Shown: positions 25,472 through 35,547, counted from the stretch's first letter. The stretch is 59,832 nt of DNA from Halomonas llamarensis (GCF_023555005.1 NZ_JAMJPJ010000020.1:1-59832); one strand, 5' to 3'. The notes: a model not told the origin generated them from the sequence alone. Made by a program: numbers and translations.

Positions 25472-27546
25472 GCACGCTTAACGCCCCGATCACGGCGCTA
25501 AAAGGCGTCGGTGAAGCGCTGGCGTTAAAGCTTTCGCGCCTGGGGATTGAGCAGGTCAGCGACATTCTCTTTCACTTGCCGCTGCGCTACCAAGATCGCA
25601 CCCATCTCACGCCGATGGGCACGCTGCGCGCCGGGCAAGAGGCGGTGGTCGAAGGCGAGGTCACCGCCTCTGAGGTGGTCAAAGGACGCCGCCGTAGCCT
25701 ACTTGTGCGTCTGCGCGACGCCAGTGGCATTATCAGCCTGCGCTTTTTTTACTTCTCGCCCGCTCAGCAACAGCAGCTTCGCCCCGGCGTTACCGTGCGC
25801 GCCTTTGGCGAGGCCCGCGCGGGGGCGACGGGCTTGGAGCTTTACCACCCGGAATACCGCTTGACGACCCCAGGTGCCGCGCCGGTGGAGGAATATTTCA
25901 CGCCGGTGTACCCGACCACCGAGGGCTTGAACCAAACGCGTCTGCGCGCGTTGGCAGAACAAGCGCTCGGCCTTCTTGATAGCGACCCCCAGGCGCTGCC
26001 GGATGTGATTCCCGAGGCGCTACTGGCGCGCTATCGCCTACCCGGTTTGCACGTAAGCCTGCATCTACTGCACCAGCCCCCGCCCGATGTCAATATTGCG
26101 CAGCTGACCCACGGCCAGCACCCAGTCACGCGGCGGCTGGCGCTGGAAGAGCTGTTGGCGCATCAGCTCAGCCTGCGCGAGGTGCGGCTGCGCATTCAAT
26201 CCGACGGCGCCCCTGAGTTGCCTTCCGGACGTAGCCTGCAAGCGCGTTTTCTTGCCCAGCTGCCTTTCGCGCTGACCGGCGCCCAGCGCCGCGTGCTGGA
26301 GGAGATCGGCCTCGATCTTGCTCGCGCTGCCCCGATGCTGCGTTTAGTGCAGGGCGATGTGGGGTCGGGTAAAACCGTGGTTGCCGCCATGGCGGCGCTT
26401 TCGGCGCTGGCGGGCAACTGCCAAGCGGCGATCATGGCGCCCACCGAAATTCTCGCAGAACAACACTACCGCGCCTTTAAAGCGTGGTTCGAACCGCTAG
26501 GGGTCGAAGTCGCGTGGTTGGCGGGTAAGCTCAAAGGCAAAGCACGGCTGGACGCCAAAGCGGCGATTGCCGATGGCCGCGCGCGCATGGTGGTGGGCAC
26601 TCACGCGCTGTTTCAGGATGATGTGCATTTCCAGTGCTTGGGGCTGGCGATCATCGACGAGCAGCATCGTTTTGGCGTACACCAGCGCTTGGCGCTACGT
26701 GAGAAAGGCGAAGCGGGCGGGCTAACGCCGCATCAGCTGATCATGACCGCGACGCCCATCCCGCGTACCTTGGCCATGAGCGCTTACGCTGACCTGGATG
26801 TCTCGGTGATTGACGAATTGCCGCCGGGGCGCACGCCAGTGAAAACCGTGGTGGTGACTGACGAGCGCCGTCCCGAAGTGGTCGAGCGTATTCGCCGCGC
26901 CTGCGGTGACGGTCGCCAAGCCTACTGGGTGTGCACGCTGATTGAGGAATCCGAGGCGTTGCAGTGCCAGGCGGCGGAGGTAACCCGCGACGAGCTAACC
27001 GAGGCGTTGCCCGAGGTGGCGATTGGTCTGGTCCACGGGCGCATGAAAGCCGCCGAAAAAGCCGAGGTAATGGACGCGTTCAAAGCCGGGGAGCTCGACT
27101 TGCTCGTCGCCACTACGGTGATCGAGGTAGGCGTGGACGTGCCCAATGCCAGCTTGATGATCATCGAAAACCCTGAGCGCTTGGGGCTTTCTCAGCTTCA
27201 CCAGCTACGTGGCCGCGTGGGCCGGGGCAGCACGGAAAGCTTCTGTGTGCTGCTGTATCACCCACCGCTGTCGAAAAGCGCCCGCGAGCGCTTAAGTGTC
27301 ATGCGCGAAACCACCGACGGTTTTCGCATCGCCGAAAAAGACCTGGAGCTGCGCGGCCCAGGTGAAGTGCTCGGCACTCGTCAGACGGGCCTGGCCCAGA
27401 TGAAAATCGCCGATTTGGAGCGCGATGCCGACCTGCTAGAGCGAGTCACGGCGCTGGCGCAAACGCTACAAGGCAGCCCAGATGTGACGACCGTGTTGGT
27501 ACGCCGCTGGCTCGGCGATGCCGCGGGGCGTTACGGGCAAGTGTAG
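25468..27546 (+). CDS. recG: ATP-dependent DNA helicase RecG
   Basis: A 692-residue superfamily 2 helicase. It has an N-terminal wedge/OB domain, then Walker A GDVGSGKT (near residue 296), the DEQHRFGV box, TATPIPRTLAMS and a C-terminal helicase domain (VIEVGVDVPNASLM, QLRGRVGRG). It regresses stalled forks and resolves branched DNA. It follows oxyR with an ATGA overlap. It ends 4 bases from the oppositely oriented FUSC gene. Confidence 0.96.
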   Translation: MSTLNAPITALKGVGEALALKLSRLGIEQVSDILFHLPLRYQDRTHLTPMGTLRAGQEAVVEGEVTASEVVKGRRRSLLVRLRDASGIISLRFFYFSPAQQQQLRPGVTVRAFGEARAGATGLELYHPEYRLTTPGAAPVEEYFTPVYPTTEGLNQTRLRALAEQALGLLDSDPQALPDVIPEALLARYRLPGLHVSLHLLHQPPPDVNIAQLTHGQHPVTRRLALEELLAHQLSLREVRLRIQSDGAPELPSGRSLQARFLAQLPFALTGAQRRVLEEIGLDLARAAPMLRLVQGDVGSGKTVVAAMAALSALAGNCQAAIMAPTEILAEQHYRAFKAWFEPLGVEVAWLAGKLKGKARLDAKAAIADGRARMVVGTHALFQDDVHFQCLGLAIIDEQHRFGVHQRLALREKGEAGGLTPHQLIMTATPIPRTLAMSAYADLDVSVIDELPPGRTPVKTVVVTDERRPEVVERIRRACGDGRQAYWVCTLIEESEALQCQAAEVTRDELTEALPEVAIGLVHGRMKAAEKAEVMDAFKAGELDLLVATTVIEVGVDVPNASLMIIENPERLGLSQLHQLRGRVGRGSTESFCVLLYHPPLSKSARERLSVMRETTDGFRIAEKDLELRGPGEVLGTRQTGLAQMKIADLERDADLLERVTALAQTLQGSPDVTTVLVRRWLGDAAGRYGQV

Positions 27547-27550
27547 GGTA

Positions 27551-29791
27551 TTACCCTGGCGGTGAAGAAGGCCGTGATGACGTTGGAGACGAGCTTGGCG
27601 ATGGCGTTTCGATCGCGATCAGCCGGTTGGCGGCGTTGGCCAGGGGCGTTAGCTGTTCGGCGATCAGGCGCAGCTGGCTCTGCATGGGGCGGTAGAGCGT
27701 CACCGCTTGTTCTTCCCGCGTTGTCGGCGTTTCCAGCTGGCGCATTAACGTTGCCACCTGCTCGGTAAGGTCATCCGTAGGTTGGCGCGTTCGCAGCCGC
27801 TCGGCAAGCTCACCGAGAAGCGCGCTGACGTGCTTGGCCACTGGCACCAGCGTGACGTCGTCTTCGTCGTCAGTCAGGCGGTGGCGGTGGGCGCCAAGGG
27901 CTGAAAGGTGGCTGAGGAGGGTGTTAGAGAGCACCAGAAAACGCAGGCCGTGTTCCGTCTCCTGTTTGCGGTAGTACGCAGGCTCGTGAAGCATATTGTT
28001 CATCTGGGTCGAGAAAGCGGCGTCGCTGTTGTGGGCATTGCGTCGCGCTAGCCGATAGGCGAGGTCGTCCTGCTTGCCGGTTTCATACTGGTGAATTACC
28101 TCGTCGAGGTAACGCCGCTGGCCATCGAGTACCTTCGCTGCCTCGCGGTAAAGCTTGCGGCTCTGCCAGTCGGGCAGAATAAAAAACACCGCGAGCCCCG
28201 CAATCAACGCACCGATCAAGGTATCAAATAGCCGCGGCCAGATCAGATCGAAGCCGTCACCCACCTGGTTGAAGCTGCACAGCACCAGCAGCGTAATCGA
28301 AGCGGTGGCGATCATGTAGTGCTTCTCTCGGGTGGCGAAAAATGTCACCCCGGCCGCGATAGCGATCAAACTCTGCACATTGGGTTGCGGGAAAAGGCTA
28401 ATCGACGCCCAGCCCACAAAAAGCCCCAGCACGGTGCCAAGGACTCGCTTGACGAGAAAGCGGCGCGTGGTGGCATAGTTGGGGCGGCAGACGAACAGCG
28501 TGGTGAGCAAAATCCAAAAGCCCTGCTCAGGGTCGAGCCACTGCAGTAGCAAATACCCCGCCAGCAGCGCCACTGAAAGGCGCACTGCGTGGCGAAAGGT
28601 GGGCGAGCCTAGGGTTAAATTGATCCGCACGCGTCTCCACGCCTCGACAAGACTTCCCGGCGAGCGATCAAGCAGGGCGGTATCGCGGCGTGGCTCGCTG
28701 GCATCGGGGTTGTGGGCGCGGGTAATCTGCGCCTCGAGGGTGGTGAGGTTATCGGCGAGCGCATTGAGTGGTTGCATCAGTGGGCGCCACTCGGGCTTAT
28801 CGCGGGCGCGCAGGTTAGCGATGGAGGCGCGCAAATCTGCCAGCGCCTGTTCGCTCTGTTCGTGGCTGAACGGGCGGTTGAGCAGCAGCGACTTGGCTAA
28901 TTGACGGCAGGCACGACCCTGTTGATCGAGAAGCCGTTGGCAGCGAAACAGCACATCGTGATGAAAAAACGCCTCGGTCAGCGCGCTGTAGGGGTAGTGG
29001 GTAGAGCTGGCGCGTTCGTGAATGTCTTGGGCGATGAAGTAGATCTGCAAATAGCGATTAAGCTTGCGATTCCCGCGTTGACCTTCCATGCGGCGCAGAA
29101 GTATCTCTTTGGCGTGATTGAGCGCCGCCACGACTTGGCCGTTTTGGCGCGCGAGTGCCACGCGTCGGGCATGGATATCGACTCCGCGTACCGGTTCAAA
29201 CAGCGCTGATTTCAACACCAAATATCGGCCGAGCGCTTTATACAGTCGCGCCATGCTCTGCTTGACCGGCTGGCGCGAAAACAGCGCGCACCACGCGACT
29301 GAAATAAGCCCGTACCAAGCCGCGCCAATCAGCAGCAACAGCTGGCGAAAGGCGACATCCTCGTCCACACCGCCGTGCTGTTCGATATTGATCATGACGT
29401 AGAGAGAAAGAATTAGCGTGCCAGAGGCAATGGTGGCGTAGCGCTGACCGATGGCGCCGAGCATAATCAGGCCAAAGGTGGCGCCCGCAAGCCACAGGGC
29501 AAGTAACCACGGCCAGGGAAAGAGCTGCTGCACAATGAGTGAGACAAGCGCAAAGCAGCCAAGCGTTACGATTAGCGCCTGTAGCCGCCCCTGCCAGCTA
29601 TCGTCGGTCTCGGAGAGCGCGCTGGCGATAATGCCAAGAAATAGCGGAATGACAAAGCTAACGTTTCCCCACAGGGTGGCAAGGGCCAACGCACCGCTAA
29701 AGGCGAGAAAAACGCGCAGACTGTAGGCGAATTTATCCAGGGTCCAAAGGCGCCGCAGGGGCAAGGCGATAGGCATAAAAGCTCTTATCAA
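27551..29791 (-). CDS. FUSC-family inner-membrane transporter (YccS-like)
   Basis: A 746-residue protein with two blocks of about five to six membrane segments (residues about 20-155 and 400-530), each followed by a soluble region. This is the layout of FUSC/YccS/aromatic-acid efflux proteins, and the second block carries RPNYATTRRFLVKRVLGT, a family signature. The substrate is unknown. Single gene, convergent with recG. Confidence 0.85.
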   Translation of the reverse strand: MIRAFMPIALPLRRLWTLDKFAYSLRVFLAFSGALALATLWGNVSFVIPLFLGIIASALSETDDSWQGRLQALIVTLGCFALVSLIVQQLFPWPWLLALWLAGATFGLIMLGAIGQRYATIASGTLILSLYVMINIEQHGGVDEDVAFRQLLLLIGAAWYGLISVAWCALFSRQPVKQSMARLYKALGRYLVLKSALFEPVRGVDIHARRVALARQNGQVVAALNHAKEILLRRMEGQRGNRKLNRYLQIYFIAQDIHERASSTHYPYSALTEAFFHHDVLFRCQRLLDQQGRACRQLAKSLLLNRPFSHEQSEQALADLRASIANLRARDKPEWRPLMQPLNALADNLTTLEAQITRAHNPDASEPRRDTALLDRSPGSLVEAWRRVRINLTLGSPTFRHAVRLSVALLAGYLLLQWLDPEQGFWILLTTLFVCRPNYATTRRFLVKRVLGTVLGLFVGWASISLFPQPNVQSLIAIAAGVTFFATREKHYMIATASITLLVLCSFNQVGDGFDLIWPRLFDTLIGALIAGLAVFFILPDWQSRKLYREAAKVLDGQRRYLDEVIHQYETGKQDDLAYRLARRNAHNSDAAFSTQMNNMLHEPAYYRKQETEHGLRFLVLSNTLLSHLSALGAHRHRLTDDEDDVTLVPVAKHVSALLGELAERLRTRQPTDDLTEQVATLMRQLETPTTREEQAVTLYRPMQSQLRLIAEQLTPLANAANRLIAIETPSPSSSPTSSRPSSPPG

Positions 29792-29850
29792 TGAATTATT
29801 TTAGACTTTAGTATAAATCCTGATGAGGCAAGTGGCTATGGCGGTGGCTT

Positions 29851-29885
29851 ATAAAAGAAACGCCCCGCCGCGGTTAGGCGGCGGG
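29851..29885 (-). terminator. Rho-independent terminator of the HU operon
   Basis: On the minus strand a perfect 8-bp GC stem (29864-29871 with 29878-29885, 6-base loop) is followed by GCGTTTCTTTT. It lies 38 bases after the stop of the small gene downstream of HU. Confidence 0.85.
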
Positions 29886-29922
29886 ACGAGTGATAGGCTA
29901 AAAGCGGCGGAGAGGATAAGCC

Positions 29923-30279
29923 TTACAAATACTTCAGCAGTTTTTGCAGCTTGTTCATATCGGCTGAGTCGCCGACAAGGCGGACATCACCCGCCACCAT
30001 GCCATCGAGAAACGCCTGCTGGGTTGGCTTCTTAAGTATGCGTAGCGCGCTATCTTGATCCTGAAAGCGTAGCTCAAGGTCTAGGTCCACCGGCAATCCT
30101 TTACCCGTTGTGACACCTTTTGGTGTCATCCGGTAGTAGCGGGCGACCTGTAAATCTTCGGTGGCAATCCCCCAATCCAGACCGTGCATGCGCTCAAGCT
30201 GCTCGCGAAAGCGAGGCTTGCGTCGCAGCGCACGCTTAAGCAAAAAGCCGAGTAGCCACAGCGTCAGCGAAAGCTTCAT
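29923..30279 (-). CDS. Small protein of unknown function, possibly SCP2-like
   Basis: 118 residues with a hydrophobic N-terminus (LTLWLLGFLLKRAL) that could be a membrane anchor, then a soluble domain. The C-terminal part (QQAFLDGMVAGDVRLVGDSADMNKLQ) resembles the end of SCP2/sterol-carrier-like domains, a tentative resemblance only. The first base of its ATG is the last base of the HU stop codon, so it is coupled to HU. A strong terminator follows. Confidence 0.7.
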   Translation of the reverse strand: MKLSLTLWLLGFLLKRALRRKPRFREQLERMHGLDWGIATEDLQVARYYRMTPKGVTTGKGLPVDLDLELRFQDQDSALRILKKPTQQAFLDGMVAGDVRLVGDSADMNKLQKLLKYL

Positions 30280-30551
30280 TAGGAAACCGCATCCTTCAGC
30301 GCTTTACCTGGTTTAAACGCCACGTTTTTGCTCGCAGGGATTTGCAAGGGCTCGCCCGTCTGCGGGTTTTTGCCGGTACGGGCGGCGCGTTCGCGCACGG
30401 TGAAGGTGCCAAAACCAATTAGGGAAACGTCGTCACCTTTGGCGACGCTATTGGTGATTTCATCAAGGATCACGTTCAGCACTTGGCCAGCTTTGTCTTT
30501 GGACAGATCGGCGCTTTCGGCAATGGCAGCGGCGAGTTCAGGTTTGCGCAT
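30279..30551 (-). CDS. HU-family DNA-binding protein
   Basis: 90 residues, normal HU size. The DNA-binding arm motif is GFGTFTVRERAARTGKNPQTG, followed by IPASKNVAFKPGKALKDAV. It bends and compacts chromosomal DNA. A possible sigma-70 promoter lies at about 30604-30634 on the minus strand. Located between the small SCP2-like gene and an FAD reductase, an order also known from Pseudomonas. Confidence 0.93.
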   Translation of the reverse strand: MRKPELAAAIAESADLSKDKAGQVLNVILDEITNSVAKGDDVSLIGFGTFTVRERAARTGKNPQTGEPLQIPASKNVAFKPGKALKDAVS

Positions 30552-30603
30552 TAGGTATCTCCGGTGTTTTTCGCTCAGGTGTTAAGGCGTTATTAAACGC
30601 TAT

Positions 30604-30634
30604 TGTATACATTGCTCAATACAGCAGCAGTCAA
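30604..30634 (-). promoter_or_regulatory. Possible promoter of the HU gene
   Basis: Minus strand: TTGACT at 30634-30629, then 17 bases, then TGTATACAAT, which contains TATACA at 19-base spacing. It is about 55 bases before the HU start. Spacing is not ideal. Confidence 0.4.
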
Positions 30635-30683
30635 AAATCGTCTGCAAGTCAGCGCCATATCGTAGCGCGTAAGGCAGTGAAAA

Positions 30684-31853
30684 TCAGCCTAGCAGCGCAG
30701 GTGCGGCTCTGGAAAGCTCCACTTTCCTTCTCACGCAGCCGCCTGTCAACGCAAAACCGATCAAACGTCCGTCTATATCTTCGGCGAGCGCGGTCATATT
30801 CGCGCCGTCTGCCTCAATGCGCCAGCGCTCCGGCGTGACCAGGGGCGGGTAGGCCACCACCGGTAATAGCGGCGTTTTCACTATCACCGGCCAGGCCCCG
30901 AAGTGGACGGGGGTGGGCGTGCCAGCAAGCGTTTTGGAAAGGGCGTTGGCGCTGGCTTGCAGCGGCTGCACGTACATGGCGTTCACGCCGGCCACGCAAG
31001 CCGCGTCACCGAGGGCAAAAATACCCGGGTGAGAGGTTTGCAGGGTGCGATCAACTGTAATGCCGCTGGCGGAGACCTCAAGCCCAGCCGTGGCGGCAAG
31101 TGCGGTGCGTGGTGCAAGGCCGGTGGACAGCAGGACAAGATCCGCCTCGATGGTCTCATGATTATCTAACGTCAGCGCGACGTTCAAAGAGGCGCCAGAA
31201 GCGATACGCTCAAGCGTACGCCCCAGTGCTAACTGCATGCCAGCGTCGGCAAAGGCGTCCCCTAGCGCGCGGCCGAGCGGTTCAGGCAGTAGGCGTGGTA
31301 GTGGAGCGCTCTCGGGGGCAATAAGGCTGACGTGATGGCCGCCTGCGTGTAGGTCGTTGGCAAACTCGCAACCGACTAGCCCGGCGCCGACAATCGCCAC
31401 GCGCGCGGGGCCTTGGCCGAGGGCTCGGTGAAAGCGGCGGTAGTCATCAAGGTCGTTAACGCTGAAGCAGTGCGCTTCGCACTCACTGGGAATGGCAAAC
31501 GGCGCGCGCGGGGCAGCCCCTGTGGCGAGCACGAGCTGGGTATAGGCATAGGCGCTGCCGTCGTCTAGCGTTAGCTGCCGCGCCTCTGGGTCGATGGCGG
31601 TAACGGGTGTGTGGGGGAGCAGTGTGGCATTAAGCGCTTCGGCGAGGGCGCTAGCATCGCGCTGAGCGAGTTTATCCGGGGCCAGCTGTTTGGCAAACCC
31701 GGTGGAGAGCAGCGGCTTGCTGTAGTCGTCGCCGCTGTCGGCGCTGATCAGGGTGAGACGGCGTGTATCGCCCTCACGGCGCAGCGCGCGTGCTAGCCCG
31801 ACGCCAGCCATGCCAGTGCCAATAATGACTAAATCGGCGTGGGGTATCGACAT
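30684..31853 (-). CDS. Rubredoxin-NAD(+) reductase-like FAD-dependent oxidoreductase
   Basis: A 389-residue two-dinucleotide-fold flavoprotein. It has the N-terminal FAD motif VIIGTGMAGVGLARAL, the NAD motif VAIVGAGLVGCEFANDL and the FAD-contacting GIFALGDAA. Closest in style to rubredoxin reductases (RubB/AlkT). It would pass electrons from NADH to rubredoxin for alkane hydroxylation or oxygen detoxification. No rubredoxin gene lies beside it, unlike Pseudomonas, so the partner must be elsewhere or different. Divergent from ubiC. Confidence 0.8.
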   Translation of the reverse strand: MSIPHADLVIIGTGMAGVGLARALRREGDTRRLTLISADSGDDYSKPLLSTGFAKQLAPDKLAQRDASALAEALNATLLPHTPVTAIDPEARQLTLDDGSAYAYTQLVLATGAAPRAPFAIPSECEAHCFSVNDLDDYRRFHRALGQGPARVAIVGAGLVGCEFANDLHAGGHHVSLIAPESAPLPRLLPEPLGRALGDAFADAGMQLALGRTLERIASGASLNVALTLDNHETIEADLVLLSTGLAPRTALAATAGLEVSASGITVDRTLQTSHPGIFALGDAACVAGVNAMYVQPLQASANALSKTLAGTPTPVHFGAWPVIVKTPLLPVVAYPPLVTPERWRIEADGANMTALAEDIDGRLIGFALTGGCVRRKVELSRAAPALLG

Positions 31854-31985
31854 AAGTTACCTATCCAGCTAAAAAAAGGTAGAAAAAGCCAGTCATACCG
31901 GCATGGTACACTAGCGGACTTTTTCGTGATTGGGGGCAATCATCATGATTGGCTGCGTTTATTGTTGTCTAGGGAGACGCGGGTT

Positions 31986-32546
31986 TTGCAGCATATTAGC
32001 TTAACGCATACTCACTGGCTCGGCTGCCCCATTGCACGCTGGACGCCGGTGGCGGCGGCACGTCCGGCCATGTCGCTCCCTTGGTGGCGCTGGGTAGCGT
32101 CTACCGACTCGCTGACCGCTCGGCTGATAGCAGCTGGCAAAGGGCGTCAATTCCAGGTGTGCTTGCTACGCCAGAGCGTGGGCGATGTGTTTGCCGATGA
32201 AGCGATGGCGCTTGGGATTGGGCGCCGCCGCTATGCGTGGCGCCGCGAGGTGGCGCTGTGCCTGGACGGTACGCCCTGGGTGGTGGCGCGCTCGGTGGCA
32301 CCATTGACTCAGCTACGTGGTCAGCGTTTGGACATGTTGGGCGAGCGTTCTCTGGGTAGCTGGCTGTTTCAACAGCCAGGTTTAGTGCGCGGCCCGCTGG
32401 AAGTGAGCACCCAGTCGCCGCGCTTTATCCCCGTCGAGAGTCTTTGGGGGCGGCGGTCGCGGTTTCAGCACGCTGGCTTGTCCCTGCTGGTGCAGGAGTA
32501 TTTTTTACCTGCCATGGCGGATGCGTTGGCGCTGCCTTCGCGCTAG
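31986..32546 (+). CDS. ubiC: Chorismate--pyruvate lyase
   Basis: A 186-residue UbiC if translation begins at TTG 31986, which has AGGGAG nine bases upstream. The longer ATG frame from 31839 adds 49 residues unlike the family and overlaps the divergent reductase gene. Typical features are W-L-x-x-x-x-SLT-like STDSLTARL, the central arginine-rich GRRRYAWRREV, LGSWLF and the C-terminal glutamate in LLVQEYFLPAM. It makes 4-hydroxybenzoate for ubiquinone. Followed by ubiA 38 bases on. Confidence 0.85.
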   Translation: MQHISLTHTHWLGCPIARWTPVAAARPAMSLPWWRWVASTDSLTARLIAAGKGRQFQVCLLRQSVGDVFADEAMALGIGRRRYAWRREVALCLDGTPWVVARSVAPLTQLRGQRLDMLGERSLGSWLFQQPGLVRGPLEVSTQSPRFIPVESLWGRRSRFQHAGLSLLVQEYFLPAMADALALPSR

Positions 32547-32584
32547 GCTAGCCGGATTAGCGTTTGTCTTTATATGGGGTAAGC

Positions 32585-33475
32585 ATGGATCGTTCTCTAC
32601 TGCGGCCAATAGGCTGGGCCCGCGTGCCGGATTTTCTTCACCTGACACGGTTAGACCGGCCGATTGGTACCTGTCTTTTGATGTGGCCGACATTCTGGGC
32701 GTTGTGGATCGCGGCCCAAGGTTTGCCGGGGCGCGATGTGCTGGTGATTTTCGTTGCCGGGGTTTACGCCATGCGCGCGGCGGGCTGCGTGGTCAATGAT
32801 TACGCTGATCGTCACTTCGACGGGCATGTCAAACGCACGAAAGACCGCCCACTAGCCAATGGGCGCATTAGTGAGCGTGAAGCGCAACTGTTGTTTGTGG
32901 GACTGGTGGCTATCGCATTTGTGCTGGTGCTGTTCACCAACCTATTCACCATTATGCTCTCGCTGGGCGGCGTGATATTGGCGTTTATCTACCCGTTTAT
33001 GAAGCGCTATACCCATTTCCCTCAGGTGTTTTTGGGGGCGGCGTTCTCCTGGGCGATCCCCATGGCGTGCGGCGCGGTGCTGGGGTACGTGCCGCTGGAA
33101 GGCTGGATGCTGTTTTTCGCCAACGTGCTATGGACGGTCGCTTACGACACGCAATACGCCATGGTGGACCGCGATGATGATCTTAAAATCGGGATCAAAT
33201 CCACCGCCGTGCTGTTGGGTCGCGCAGATCGTTTGATCATCGGCTTGCTGCAACTCGCTACCCTTTTGTTGCTCGCCGCCGTGGGCTGGCACTTGGCGCT
33301 GGGGGGCTTTTTCTGGCTGGGGCTGGCTGCTATGGCGGCAACGTTTGTTCACCAACAAGCGCTGATTCGCCACCGCGAGCGGCAGCGTTGTTTCCAGGCC
33401 TTTTTGAATAATCACTGGTCAGGGTTGGTTGTCTTCGCCGGGATTGCCTTGAGTTTATGGCCCAGTGCAGGGTAA
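32585..33475 (+). CDS. ubiA: 4-hydroxybenzoate octaprenyltransferase
   Basis: A 296-residue membrane prenyltransferase. Start ATG 32585 after GGGGTAAGC; an upstream start at 32564 adds seven residues. The two aspartate-rich motifs are [20 protein letters not shown] and [20 protein letters not shown], with about eight or nine membrane segments. It joins 4-hydroxybenzoate to the polyprenyl tail, the step after UbiC. Same operon as ubiC. Confidence 0.95.
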   Translation: MDRSLLRPIGWARVPDFLHLTRLDRPIGTCLLMWPTFWALWIAAQGLPGRDVLVIFVAGVYAMRAAGCVVNDYADRHFDGHVKRTKDRPLANGRISEREAQLLFVGLVAIAFVLVLFTNLFTIMLSLGGVILAFIYPFMKRYTHFPQVFLGAAFSWAIPMACGAVLGYVPLEGWMLFFANVLWTVAYDTQYAMVDRDDDLKIGIKSTAVLLGRADRLIIGLLQLATLLLLAAVGWHLALGGFFWLGLAAMAATFVHQQALIRHRERQRCFQAFLNNHWSGLVVFAGIALSLWPSAG

Positions 33476-33484
33476 AACCCGGGG

Positions 33485-33533
33485 TGTCACGTAATTGTCA
33501 TCAAGTCATGGTGTGATCGTCATAGAAATGTCT
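33485..33533 (+). promoter_or_regulatory. Pho box array upstream of phoB
   Basis: TGTCA-type half sites recur in 11-base phase: TGTCA 33485, TGTCA 33496, a poor CATGG 33507, CGTCA 33518 and TGTCT 33529. Eleven-base direct repeats of TGTCA are the known PhoB recognition pattern. They end about 40 bases before the phoB start, so phoBR is probably autoregulated. Confidence 0.75.
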
Positions 33534-33571
33534 TGTTAAACTTTTTCGTCTTAAGCACCGTGAGGCTTTCA

Positions 33572-34258
33572 ATGACCGCCAAGACCGTTTTGATCGTCGA
33601 TGATGAGGCGCCGATTCGTGAAATGATCGCGGTAGCCCTGGAAATGGCTGACTATCGTGTACTCGAAGCGGATAACGCCCAGGATGCTCACGCGATGGTG
33701 GTAGATCACCAGCCCGACCTTTTGCTGCTTGATTGGATGATGCCGGGCACTAGCGGCATTGAGCTGGCCAGGCGCCTAAAGCGCGAAGAAACCACCGCTG
33801 AGCTGCCGATTATTATGCTCACCGCCAAAGGCGAAGAGGACAATAAAATCCAGGGCTTGGAAGCCGGCGCCGATGATTATATTACCAAGCCGTTTTCCCC
33901 TCGTGAGCTGGTCGCACGGCTTAAAGCGGTGCTGCGCCGAACCACACCCCGCGGTGTGGAAGACCCCATTGAAATTGAAGGGCTACTGCTTGATCCGGCT
34001 AGCCACCGTGTTAGTTCCTACGGTAAATCGGTCGATATGGGGCCGACCGAGTACCGGTTATTGCAGTTTTTTATGACCCACCAAGAACGCGCCTACACGC
34101 GTGGCCAGCTACTTGACCAAGTCTGGGGCGGCAATGTCTATGTCGAAGAACGTACCGTGGACGTGCATATTCGTCGGCTGCGTAAAGCGCTGGGTGAGCA
34201 TAACCGGCTCATTCAAACGGTACGCGGCACAGGCTACCGCTTCTCCGCGCGAGGGTAA
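33572..34258 (+). CDS. phoB: Phosphate regulon response regulator PhoB
   Basis: A 228-residue OmpR-class regulator. The receiver domain has acidic D10/D11, phospho-acceptor D54 (LLLDWMMPG) and K106 (YITKPFSP). The C-terminal winged helix includes [32 protein letters not shown] 33572 starts the conserved [12 protein letters not shown]; the frame from 33533 is too long. Activated by PhoR under phosphate limitation. Followed by phoR 2 bases on. Confidence 0.95.
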   Translation: MTAKTVLIVDDEAPIREMIAVALEMADYRVLEADNAQDAHAMVVDHQPDLLLLDWMMPGTSGIELARRLKREETTAELPIIMLTAKGEEDNKIQGLEAGADDYITKPFSPRELVARLKAVLRRTTPRGVEDPIEIEGLLLDPASHRVSSYGKSVDMGPTEYRLLQFFMTHQERAYTRGQLLDQVWGGNVYVEERTVDVHIRRLRKALGEHNRLIQTVRGTGYRFSARG

Positions 34259-34260
34259 CC

Positions 34261-35547
34261 GTGCGCCTGTGGAGTCGTGAAATTTGGCGTTTAGTGTGGC
34301 TCTCGGTCGTGGGAGCAGCGCTGGGGGCGATGTTAGGCGTGCCGGGTTTGGGGTTGGCCGTTGGCCTGGGTAGTTGCCTCGGGTATCACCTTTATCACCT
34401 GCGCGCGCTTTACCGTTGGCTGACGAGCTCCCCCCACGATGAGCCGCCGGCCGCTCCCGGAATTTGGGGCGAACTTTTTGACCGCCTCTACCGCTACCAA
34501 AAAAGCCAACGCCTCACACAAAACCGCCTGCGTGCGACGCTCGCCAGGATTCAAGAATCCTCAGAAGCCATGCGCGATAGCGTGGTGATGCTCGACCGGC
34601 ATGGGGATTTGGAGTGGTGGAACAGCGCCGCGGCTAAGATGTTGGGGCTGAAAATCGAACTTGACCGCGGCCAGCACATTACCAATTTTCTACGCGACCC
34701 GCGCTTTATCCGCTACTTCAATTCCCGCGATTACAGCGAGCCGCTAACGCTCCCCTCACCTATCGATGAGCGGCGCATTCTGCAGTATCAAATTACCTTA
34801 TACGGCGACGACGAGCGCTTGGTGATGGCCCGCGATATTACCCGTTTGCATCGCTTAGAGCAGATGCGCCGCGACTTCGTGGCCAATGTCTCGCATGAGC
34901 TGCGCACGCCGCTGACGGTACTTTCTGGCTACTTAGAAACCTATAGCGACGTAGCGGAACAGCTGCCACCGCGGTTGGGTCGCGGCATCGAGCAGATGCA
35001 GGCGCAGACCACGCGGATGCAGAATTTGGTCAACGACCTGTTGCTCCTCTCGCGCCTTGAGATCGATCAGGGCGGTGAGGATCACCAGCCAATCGACGTA
35101 GCAGCGTTATTGGAAGGCGTGCGTGAAGACGCTCTGGCGCTGTCAAAAGGCCAACAAACGATTGATATCGATATAGCAAGCGATGCCAAGCTTATTGGCA
35201 GTGAGCAAGAGCTGCGTAGCGCAGTCTCCAACCTTGTGTTCAACGCCGTGCGCTACACGCCTTCCGATAGTCATATTACGCTGTGGTGGCAAGCGGGCGA
35301 GCCCGGCGCCTGCATTGAAGTGGAAGATGATGGCGAAGGCATTGATCCGGTGCATCTTCCGCGCCTCACCGAGCGCTTTTACCGCGTGGATAAAGGGCGT
35401 AGTACCGCGACCGGCGGCACGGGGCTTGGGCTTGCGATCGTCAAGCACGTGCTGCTACGCCACGATGCGCAGCTCACGATTGACTCCCACCCCGGGGAAG
35501 GCGCCCGGTTTCGCTGTGTGTTTCCCAAAGAGCGGCTTGCCCGCTAA
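34261..35547 (+). CDS. phoR: Phosphate regulon sensor kinase PhoR
   Basis: A 428-residue histidine kinase. Two hydrophobic segments lie in residues 9-45, followed by a PAS-like region (about 98-195), phospho-acceptor H212 in NVSHELRTPLTV, the N box and the G boxes GEGIDPVH and GTGLGLAIVKH. It starts with GTG at 34261, just after the phoB stop. With PhoU and Pst it senses phosphate transport rather than phosphate directly. Architecture and length match Escherichia coli PhoR (431). Confidence 0.94.
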   Translation: MRLWSREIWRLVWLSVVGAALGAMLGVPGLGLAVGLGSCLGYHLYHLRALYRWLTSSPHDEPPAAPGIWGELFDRLYRYQKSQRLTQNRLRATLARIQESSEAMRDSVVMLDRHGDLEWWNSAAAKMLGLKIELDRGQHITNFLRDPRFIRYFNSRDYSEPLTLPSPIDERRILQYQITLYGDDERLVMARDITRLHRLEQMRRDFVANVSHELRTPLTVLSGYLETYSDVAEQLPPRLGRGIEQMQAQTTRMQNLVNDLLLLSRLEIDQGGEDHQPIDVAALLEGVREDALALSKGQQTIDIDIASDAKLIGSEQELRSAVSNLVFNAVRYTPSDSHITLWWQAGEPGACIEVEDDGEGIDPVHLPRLTERFYRVDKGRSTATGGTGLGLAIVKHVLLRHDAQLTIDSHPGEGARFRCVFPKERLAR

